The notes beneath the pieces are model-generated. The model saw only the letters and a list, made by a program, of their open reading frames with translations, was not told the DNA's origin and made no database searches. Of a stretch of DNA of 7,543 nt, positions 1-5,277 are shown piece by piece. The position numbers were made by a program, and so were the translations under genes. How positions within the stretch are numbered: the first letter of the stretch is position 1; each line of letters opens with the position of its first letter. The stretch is from an uncultured Lachnospiraceae bacterium (GTDB lineage Bacteria; Bacillota; Clostridia; Lachnospirales; Lachnospiraceae), in assembly GCA_902797785.1 (NCBI GenBank), contig CADBUD010000311.1, forward strand, positions 1 through 7,543, given 5' to 3'.

Positions 1-52
1 ATACGACCAAAGGGAGTATTTGCACTCTGTGTGCCTTCGGTATGTGCATTTT

Positions 53-167
53 GTTGCTATGAACAGCAGAGCTGTGAATAGTAACAGGATTTCAGGCGCG
101 ATAGCGCCGAGAGAGCTGCGAAGCAGTGGGAAATCCGAATGCCGGGAGGAGGACTGTGAATAGTAAC
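53..167. repeat. Structured intergenic repeat-like element with repeated ctgtgaatagtaac arms
   Basis: The 14-mer ctgtgaatagtaac occurs twice as an exact direct copy (72-85 and 154-167), and a diverged inverted copy (gttgctatgaacag, 3 mismatches from the reverse complement) lies at 53-66, so 53-66 and 72-85 can pair. Between the direct copies an outer stem ggatttc/gaaatcc (87-93 with 130-136) encloses two further hairpins: ggcgc-gata-gcgcc (95-108) and ctgc-gaa-gcag (116-126). That is a three-way-junction layout. The minus-strand open frame across it (57-287) resembles no protein and is best read as a by-product of the repeat. Membership in a dispersed repeat family is inference from this architecture; the element may extend to the left window edge, since 21-48 also has a short tgcac/gtgca pairing. 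Confidence 0.5.
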
Positions 168-204
168 TAATACCGGAAAAGACTTGGGAATCGCAACGTT
201 CCTG

Positions 205-233
205 TTGATTATTTTTGAGAAAAATGATATGAT
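205..233 (+). promoter_or_regulatory. SigA-type promoter of the DegV-family gene
   Basis: A -35 box TTGATT (205-210, 4 of 6 consensus bases) is followed after exactly 17 nt by a -10 box TATGAT (228-233, 5 of 6), with the extended -10 dinucleotide TG at 225-226. Transcription would start near 240, giving a leader of about 33 nt that contains the ribosome binding site AAAGGGG (256-262). It lies 38 nt past the structured repeat element. Confidence 0.65.
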
Positions 234-272
234 GATGTTACTAAAAATGATAACGAAAGGGGATTTCCATCC

Positions 273-1151
273 ATGAAAGATTTTCAAATTTTTTCCGACT
301 CCTCTTGTGACTGTCCAAAGGAATTAATGGAAAAATATCAGATCACCCGCATTCCATATTATGTATCCTTTGACCAGCAGGTCTATAAAAAAGAAATCGA
401 GGAGCTTTCCATTCCGGATTTCTATGACCAACTGACCTCGGAGAAAATTTTTCCAAAGACCTCTCTTCCATCCATTGAGGATTACTGCAACTTTTTTAAA
501 ACTGCCCTGGATCAGGGAAAGGATGTCCTCTGTTTCTGTCTTTCTTCCAAGTTCAGCGGTTCCTATCAGTCTGCTGTCACAGCGCAGAATATCCTTTCCG
601 AAAAATATCCGGATGCTGCCATTTATATCGTAGATTCCATCACTGCGACTGGCGCGCAGGGCTTGACTGTCCTGCAAGCGGCCAAGCTTAAAGAACGCGG
701 ATGCTCCATTACTGAGACCTACGAAAAAATCCAAGACTTAAAAGAAACCTCCAGAATCATGTTCACTGTCGGTACATTAGAGTATCTGCAAAAGGGCGGA
801 CGGGTCGGAAAGGTTTCTGCTCTTGCCGGAAATTTACTGAATCTAAAGCCATTGATCGTTCTTCATGACAAAGAGCTATTTCCGGCTGGCACGGTCCGCG
901 GACGAAATAAATCCCTAACGAAAATCATCAGTATGACGGAAGAGTACTTTAAAGAACATCAGCTGTCATATGATGACTATGATTTCTGCGTCGCTGTCGG
1001 CCTGGAATATGAAGATGCAAACAAGGTCAAAGAGGCCACAGAAGCGCTGATCGGCCGGGAGATTTCTTATCCCTTATTCCAAATCGGCGTGACGATTGGA
1101 ACCTATACCGGTCCGGATGCTGTCGGTGTCTGCTTTATCAAAAAACCTTGA
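273..1151 (+). CDS. DegV family protein (FakB-like fatty-acid-binding protein)
   Basis: This 292-residue protein has the usual length of the DegV/FakB family, whose characterised members bind a single fatty acid and present it to the kinase FakA for phosphorylation and entry into phospholipid synthesis; the cellular location is the cytosol. Visible family landmarks in order are SDSSCD near the N terminus (8-13), KTSLPS (62-67, containing the Ser/Thr that typically contacts the fatty-acid carboxylate), SSKFSGSYQSA (91-101), DS at 121-122, LEYLQKGGRVGK (169-180) and the C-terminal GTYTGPDAVGV (276-286). In most relatives the last motif reads G-x-H-T-G-P-G; here the histidine is Tyr277 and the last glycine Asp282. 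The ATG is preceded by AAAGGGG with a 10-nt spacer. The gene stands alone, with its own promoter and terminator, convergent to the exporter operon. No fakA is in the window, so the partner and ligand are unknown. Confidence 0.92.
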   Translation: MKDFQIFSDSSCDCPKELMEKYQITRIPYYVSFDQQVYKKEIEELSIPDFYDQLTSEKIFPKTSLPSIEDYCNFFKTALDQGKDVLCFCLSSKFSGSYQSAVTAQNILSEKYPDAAIYIVDSITATGAQGLTVLQAAKLKERGCSITETYEKIQDLKETSRIMFTVGTLEYLQKGGRVGKVSALAGNLLNLKPLIVLHDKELFPAGTVRGRNKSLTKIISMTEEYFKEHQLSYDDYDFCVAVGLEYEDANKVKEATEALIGREISYPLFQIGVTIGTYTGPDAVGVCFIKKP

Positions 1152-1171
1152 AATCAGGTATAGTACATAGC

Positions 1172-1221
1172 AAAAAACAGGATATGAGAAGCAAATGATA
1201 CGCTTCCCATATCCTGTTTTT
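1172..1221. terminator. Bidirectional intrinsic terminator between convergent units
   Basis: The arms aaaaacaggatatg (1173-1186) and catatcctgttttt (1208-1221) are perfect complements; after one a/c mismatch the stem continues with gaagc (1188-1192) and gcttc (1202-1206) around a 9-nt loop. The left arm starts with six A (1172-1177) and the right arm ends in five T (1217-1221), so RNA from either strand ends in a U tract. It lies 20 nt after the DegV stop and about 50 nt after the stop of the minus-strand permease gene, so it can serve both. Confidence 0.88.
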
Positions 1222-1236
1222 CTTTCATCTGGCCTT

Positions 1237-1269
1237 AGGAACTGTGCATCAATAAACCACACAATTCCT
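1237..1269. other. Imperfect hairpin just after the permease stop codon
   Basis: aggaactgtg (1237-1246) pairs with cacaattcct (1260-1269) with one C-A mismatch and a 13-nt loop. There is no U tract on either strand, so it is not a terminator by itself. On the minus strand it starts 2 nt after the permease stop and could act as a 3'-end stabilising stem upstream of the true terminator. The function is speculative. Confidence 0.3.
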
Positions 1270-1271
1270 TA

Positions 1272-2585
1272 TCATTCATGCCGCAGTGCTTCAATCGGAT
1301 TCAAATTGGCGGCCTTATAGGAAGGCAGAAGTCCAAAAACAACTCCGATCACCATGGAGAATAGTACTGCAATCACGGAAGCCGGTACACTGATCGAGAC
1401 CGGAGTGGAAGAAATATTCGCAATGACTTTTGCCAGTCCCACTCCGCCTATCACTCCCAAAAGTCCGCCAAAGCTCGTTAATACAACGGATTCCGTTAAA
1501 AATTGGGCTAAAATTCTTCCTTTTCTGGCACCAATAGCTTTTTTTAATCCAATCTCTCTCGTCCGCTCCGTCACAGATACCAGCATGATATTCATGACGC
1601 CGATTCCTCCCACTAAAAGAGAGATGCTTGCCACCCAGATCAACAGCTGGTTCGTCGAAGCACTTAACTCCTGCAGCTGCTTTGCCTGTTCCAGCAAATT
1701 ATCTGCTTTATACTTGAAATTTTCATTTTCTTCCCCTTCGCCCTGGTCTTCCCCTTCTTCCATTTCTGAAGATCCTTCTTCCTGGGCTGGTTTTTTTATG
1801 AACTGATTCAGGTAATCTGCTGTGTTTTGTCCTGCCGTGCTCATTTCATCCGTAGAATGAGCTTTCACAAGAACATTCTGTACCTGATCGTACTGGTATA
1901 TGATTGGCCAGTCCGCGTCCGGGATGTAGATATTGCTGCTGCTCTCTCCCATATACGTATAATAATCCTGATAGGAATCAATCACAAGGTCAGTTTCTTT
2001 TTGTTTTCCAATGATTCCAATGACAATGAACGGTTCCCCTTTGATCTCAATGGTTTTTCCCAACGGCTTTTCTGTCTGAAATAATCCATTCGCAGCATCT
2101 TCATCCAAAATCGCCACTTTCCGGTACTGCGTGTAATCCTCCTCCACAAACCCTCTTCCACTCTTTACCACAAAACCGGCAGTATCCAAATACTTAAAAT
2201 CGCCACCAATGATCGTTGCCCCGGTCAACGAGGTATTTTTATAAAAAACGGAATTGTAATCCTGGGTCTTGATATAAAGAGAAGCACTTTCTACTCCCTC
2301 AAGCTTTTCTATTTCCTCCAGCTGTTTTTGGGATATGGCCGTAACCCCCGTCGGCATCTCCCCGCCATCCCCACTGAATTCCCATTCTCCCTGATACAGC
2401 TTGATATCTACTGTATTATTTCCGGAACCGATCAGATTTTCTTTGATCTGCTCATTCGTCCCTTGAATGGTGGATACAATGGCAATGATTGCTGCGATTC
2501 CGATGATGATTCCCAGCATCGTCAAAAAGGAACGCATTTTATGGGACCAGATTCCTTGAAATGATAACCGAATGTTCTCTATCAT
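1272..2585 (-). CDS. MacB/FtsX-type ABC transporter permease with an acidic extracellular insert
   Basis: This is the membrane subunit of a MacB/YknZ-like exporter. With the start used here it has 437 residues: a first membrane helix at about 19-39, a large extracellular MacB-core-like domain at about 40-310, then helices at about 313-337, 366-389 and 401-420. Family hallmarks are MRSFLTMLGIIIG (17-29), GGIGVMNIMLVSVTERTREIG (split over 326-346) with KKAIGAR following, and the C-terminal PSYKAANLNPIEALRHE. These are the mechanotransmission and coupling segments of type VII ABC permeases. No ATPase domain is fused; the ATPase is the separate gene at 4585-5247. A Glu/Gly-rich stretch (about 266-288) precedes the second helix where the stalk should be. 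ATG 2585 is chosen because AAAGGAG sits 5 nt upstream (2591-2597); the TTG at 2600 would put that site inside the gene. The substrate is unknown. Confidence 0.93.
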   Translation of the reverse strand: MIENIRLSFQGIWSHKMRSFLTMLGIIIGIAAIIAIVSTIQGTNEQIKENLIGSGNNTVDIKLYQGEWEFSGDGGEMPTGVTAISQKQLEEIEKLEGVESASLYIKTQDYNSVFYKNTSLTGATIIGGDFKYLDTAGFVVKSGRGFVEEDYTQYRKVAILDEDAANGLFQTEKPLGKTIEIKGEPFIVIGIIGKQKETDLVIDSYQDYYTYMGESSSNIYIPDADWPIIYQYDQVQNVLVKAHSTDEMSTAGQNTADYLNQFIKKPAQEEGSSEMEEGEDQGEGEENENFKYKADNLLEQAKQLQELSASTNQLLIWVASISLLVGGIGVMNIMLVSVTERTREIGLKKAIGARKGRILAQFLTESVVLTSFGGLLGVIGGVGLAKVIANISSTPVSISVPASVIAVLFSMVIGVVFGLLPSYKAANLNPIEALRHE

Positions 2586-2590
2586 GTTTT

Positions 2591-2597
2591 CTCCTTT
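2591..2597 (-). promoter_or_regulatory. Ribosome binding site that fixes the permease start
   Basis: AAAGGAG, read on the minus strand, ends 5 nt before ATG 2585-2583. It rules out the in-frame TTG at 2600-2598, which has no comparable site and overlaps this one. Confidence 0.8.
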
Positions 2598-2605
2598 CAA
2601 AGCTT

Positions 2606-2644
2606 CCAGATTCCTGCTGCCATTTCTTACAGCAAATCATCTGG
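2606..2644 (-). other. Intergenic RNA hairpin between adaptor B and permease
   Basis: Within the 68-nt gap, the largest inside the transporter cluster, ccagat (2606-2611) pairs with atctgg (2639-2644), and tgctg (2615-2619) pairs with cagca (2630-2634), around a 10-nt loop and a 3/4-nt internal loop. No U tract follows, so it is not an intrinsic terminator. It lies between the adaptor B stop and the permease ribosome binding site and could tune mRNA processing or the relative dose of the permease; this role is inference. Confidence 0.35.
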
Positions 2645-2653
2645 CAAAGAGTC

Positions 2654-4570
2654 TTAATATTCCAGACTTGCTCCATCCTCGTCTTCTTCTGTTTTTACTC
2701 CTTCTTTTACCTCTTTCCCATACGGAAACGCAAGCCAGTCATTTTGAGTTACCCCCTGTGTGATCTCATAGCTGTTGCCAAAGACCACCTTGCCGGTCTT
2801 GACATATGTTTTGACCAGTTTGTTATCGTTTCCTCGTTTGTAGACATAATATCCCCCCTCGTCGTTTCGGATAAATGCCTTGGATAAATAGATTCCATCC
2901 TCGTCCCCCGAGTCTTCGCTTCCTCCTACGACCATGGAAATTTCGACAGTTTCTCCATTGGATAATCCGGATTCCTCATCGACATATGCCACGAAGGGAT
3001 AATAGGAAACATTGCTGTTTTGTTCATCGGAAAAGCTGTTGTCCATGGATGGATATTCGGAAATTTTTTCAATTTTTGCCTCTACCGATGCCCCGGTATC
3101 CCAGGAATTCGCATATATCGTCTGACCGACTCCGACATCCTCGAGCATGAATTCGTTCAAGGTTCCTTTGATATATAATCCCTTGGCACCTGATATCACC
3201 ATGAACGGATCCGAAGCCTCTCCATAAGAGTCATCTCCATAAGAATCATCCTCATAATCATCTACCTCTTCCCAATCTGAAAAGTCCTCTTCCCCTTCAA
3301 GGCCTTCGTCCAAAGAACTGCTTCCTTCTGCCTCTTCATCCTCTAACTGGGACTGATCGATCGACCGGACGATTCCTTCCACCTCACTGTAGACGGTCGC
3401 TTCCTTCCGGTCATTTTTCAGCTTCCGGATTTCAATCTTTACTTCTTTTTTCTCCAGCTTCAACTCTTCGATGTCCTCTGTATCCTCTACTATCATATCA
3501 TCCAGTTCCTGTTTGGTATATGTCTGCTCCGGATCATACAAACTGTCATACTGCAGAAATTTTGCCGCATCCTCTCCATAGTCAAAACCATCTAATACGG
3601 AGCCTCCCGTTTCCTCCTCTTCAGGCTCTTCTTCATAATTTTCCTCTGTCTGATCCCCTTCCCATTCTTCTCCTGTTTCATCCGAGGTATCTATTTCCTC
3701 TTCTTCTGAATTGTCCTCTCCCTTTTTCTTATCCTTATCTTTTTGCTGAATCAAAAATGACATTTTCATCAGGGAATCCTTTTCCATTTCTGTCTGGTTC
3801 GTACCATCGATCATCCAAGATACAAGAGTATCTCCTTTTTTCTTATTTCCTTTATGGACTTCCAATACGATGATCTGCGGTTCTCCAATCATTTCCTCCC
3901 CATCCGCGTCAAACCCTGCCACTGTGTTCAGAAAGCCACCAGACAGCACGGCATCTTCCGTACAGATAAAACGATACGGATTTTTTTTGGAACCATTTCC
4001 ACGATATGGCTCTGCGGTTTCATCCAGATAACAATAGGCATCTTTTCTCATTATTTCATCCGGAATTCCAATTTCAGTGTCATCGGTGTCATCGGTGTCA
4101 TCACTGTCGTCCCACTCATCATCCCAGTCATCTTCCCAATCATCCCCCCAGTCATCCTCGATATGCTCCGCCACCGGAGTGACCGTCCGAAGCTTTGCGA
4201 TTTCCGCTTCTTTGGAGGCGATTTTTTTCTCAATTGCCGCAATCTCATGCTGTTTTAATTTAAGATCTAAATCGACCAATGTCGTATCATATCGGAATAG
4301 TTTATCCCCCACTTTGACCTTATCCCCGACGGAAACATAGATTTTTTCCGGCAGCTCTTTATCGTTCAGTTCGACCTCCTGATAATAATCATTTGTCACT
4401 GTGCCGTAGCTGCTCATCTGATCTCCCCAGTATCCACTGTTGATCAGAGAGACCGGGACTACCTTCACTACAGCGCTGTCCTTTTTATAATGAATCGCTG
4501 CATTTCCGCCAGCGATACATAGTCCAAGAATTCCTAAGATAACCACCACGGTAATGATTTTTTTCTTCAT
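2654..4570 (-). CDS. HlyD/MacA-like membrane-anchored adaptor (adaptor B) with a large acidic hairpin insertion
   Basis: This 638-residue protein is far longer than usual adaptors (about 350-450). Order: N-terminal anchor helix (4-22); first half of the lipoyl-like sandwich (about 62-100, with YVSVGDKVKVGDKLFRYD); first coiled-coil helix (about 98-128); acidic WxDD and DDT repeats (138-165); an unrecognised domain (about 166-280, with C180 and C203 and a YRFIC strand-like segment); acidic linker (286-321); second coiled-coil helix (about 353-392); second sandwich half (393-406); acidic linker (409-450); beta-barrel (about 456-550, with IKGTLNEFMLEDVGVGQ) and membrane-proximal part to the end. 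The parts outside the insertions align with adaptor A (IKGTLNE/IKGTVNE, YYPFVAYVD/NYPFYVELD, DWLAFP/DYIAWP), so the two are paralogues. ATG 4570 is chosen for its GGAGG site; ATG 4585, overlapping the ATPase stop by 1 nt, is the alternative and adds 5 residues. It presumably links the permease to the exterior or cell wall. Confidence 0.85.
   Translation of the reverse strand: MKKKIITVVVILGILGLCIAGGNAAIHYKKDSAVVKVVPVSLINSGYWGDQMSSYGTVTNDYYQEVELNDKELPEKIYVSVGDKVKVGDKLFRYDTTLVDLDLKLKQHEIAAIEKKIASKEAEIAKLRTVTPVAEHIEDDWGDDWEDDWDDEWDDSDDTDDTDDTEIGIPDEIMRKDAYCYLDETAEPYRGNGSKKNPYRFICTEDAVLSGGFLNTVAGFDADGEEMIGEPQIIVLEVHKGNKKKGDTLVSWMIDGTNQTEMEKDSLMKMSFLIQQKDKDKKKGEDNSEEEEIDTSDETGEEWEGDQTEENYEEEPEEEETGGSVLDGFDYGEDAAKFLQYDSLYDPEQTYTKQELDDMIVEDTEDIEELKLEKKEVKIEIRKLKNDRKEATVYSEVEGIVRSIDQSQLEDEEAEGSSSLDEGLEGEEDFSDWEEVDDYEDDSYGDDSYGEASDPFMVISGAKGLYIKGTLNEFMLEDVGVGQTIYANSWDTGASVEAKIEKISEYPSMDNSFSDEQNSNVSYYPFVAYVDEESGLSNGETVEISMVVGGSEDSGDEDGIYLSKAFIRNDEGGYYVYKRGNDNKLVKTYVKTGKVVFGNSYEITQGVTQNDWLAFPYGKEVKEGVKTEEDEDGASLEY
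3221..3346 (-). repeat. Acidic linker coding segment in adaptor B (residues 409-450)
   Basis: Codes for a Glu/Asp/Ser/Tyr-rich linker between the second sandwich half and the beta-barrel, ending in two DDSYG units. At DNA level the last part is a 15-bp near repeat of the type tccataagagtcatc. It splits a junction that is only a few residues long in ordinary adaptors. Confidence 0.6.
3731..4075 (-). other. Unrecognised inserted domain of adaptor B (about residues 166-280)
   Basis: The segment is flanked by acidic linkers and lies between the two coiled-coil helices, at the tip of the hairpin. Composition is unlike its flanks: mixed and probably beta-rich, with YCYLD, YRFICTEDAVLSGG, GFLNTVAGFDADGEE, IIVLEVHKG and TLVSWMIDG. 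Two cysteines (180, 203) could form a disulfide outside the cell. I do not recognise the fold. Boundaries are estimates from composition. Confidence 0.5.
4077..4160 (-). repeat. Short tandem repeats coding WxDD and DDT units in adaptor B
   Basis: Four 9-bp units of the type gtgtcatcg (4077-4112) adjoin four 12-bp units of the type cagtcatcttcc (4113-4160). Translated on the minus strand they give four tetrapeptides ending in W with two or more D/E each, then DDS and DDT units (residues 138-165). The unit sizes are multiples of three, so slippage would change length without a frameshift. Confidence 0.85.
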
Positions 4571-4578
4571 CTTCCCTG

Positions 4579-4583
4579 CCTCC
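4579..4583 (-). promoter_or_regulatory. Ribosome binding site that fixes the adaptor B start
   Basis: GGAGG on the minus strand lies 8 nt before ATG 4570-4568 and overlaps the last base of the alternative ATG 4585-4583, which itself has no good site upstream. It is 1 nt past the ATPase stop, so reinitiation by terminating ribosomes is likely. Confidence 0.7.
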
Positions 4584-4584
4584 A

Positions 4585-5247
4585 TCAGCTAATCTGCCCA
4601 TCATGAATCCGAACAACGCGCTTTGCATATTCCGCAATCGATGCGTCATGTGTAATCATTAATATGGTAACACCTTCTTCGTTTAACCGGTCGAACAGTT
4701 CCATGACCTGCTTTCCTGATTTACTGTCCAACGCACCAGTTGGCTCATCTGCCAGCAAGACCTTGGGACTATTCACAATCGCCCTTGCGATTGCCACTCT
4801 CTGCTTTTGTCCGCCGGACAGCTGTGTTGGCCGAAAATTGACCCGCTCTGCAAGTCCGACCCGGTCCAATGCATGATATGCCATCTCTCTACGGCGTTTT
4901 TTCGAGATTCCGGCATAAGTCAGTGGCAATGCCACATTATCAAGTGCTGTCATTCTCGGCATCAAATTGAAATTCTGGAAAACAAAGCCAATATAATTCA
5001 AGCGCAGATCTGACATCTGATTATCACGATAACGGTCTACATCCTGTCCTGCCAGGATATATCGGCCAGAGGTCGCTTTATCCAGACATCCGATAATATT
5101 CATCAGCGTCGTTTTTCCGGAACCGGAAGGACCCATGATGGCGACATACTCTCCCTCATCAACTGAAAGATTGACATCCTTTAATACCGGAACAATCATT
5201 TTATCTGGTTGATAATCCTTATATATATGTTTTAATTCTAATATCAT
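4585..5247 (-). CDS. ABC transporter ATP-binding protein, MacB/LolD/YknY type
   Basis: This 220-residue cytosolic ATPase powers the exporter formed with the permease at 1272-2585. All catalytic motifs are intact: Walker A GPSGSGKT (39-46), Q-loop Gln91 in VFQNFNLMP, signature LSGGQ (143-147) followed by KQRVAIARA, Walker B VLLADE (163-168, catalytic Glu168), D-loop ALD (172-174), and switch His200 in MITHD. The GCLDKATSG segment after Walker A and the overall length are typical of the MacB/LolD subfamily that pairs with FtsX-like permeases. ATG 5247 is chosen because AGGTGA (5253-5258) lies 5 nt upstream and because family members begin right at the MILELK strand; GTG 5262 would add MKVKD. 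The gene follows adaptor A after 30 nt and abuts adaptor B. Confidence 0.95.
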   Translation of the reverse strand: MILELKHIYKDYQPDKMIVPVLKDVNLSVDEGEYVAIMGPSGSGKTTLMNIIGCLDKATSGRYILAGQDVDRYRDNQMSDLRLNYIGFVFQNFNLMPRMTALDNVALPLTYAGISKKRRREMAYHALDRVGLAERVNFRPTQLSGGQKQRVAIARAIVNSPKVLLADEPTGALDSKSGKQVMELFDRLNEEGVTILMITHDASIAEYAKRVVRIHDGQIS

Positions 5248-5277
5248 ATCCTTCACCTTCACTTCTTTTTCCCATTG

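Noticed and set aside
57..287. Minus-strand open frame of 76 codons ahead of the DegV gene
   Set aside because: It crosses the structured repeat, the promoter and the start of the DegV gene, and has no recognisable protein features; explained as a by-product of the repeat.
1354..1806. Long plus-strand frame of 150 codons
   Set aside because: Antisense to the conserved membrane part of the permease, without a ribosome binding site or family similarity.
3890..3915. Possible calcium-binding loop DADGEE in adaptor B (about residues 221-226)
   Set aside because: Only a fragment of the DxDxDG pattern, with no second loop and no proper spacing to a bidentate Glu; too weak to call.
3635..4258. Several overlapping frames on both strands across the adaptor B acidic region
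   Set aside because: Low-complexity acidic codons leave many frames open; only the adaptor B frame continues into recognisable adaptor domains at both ends.
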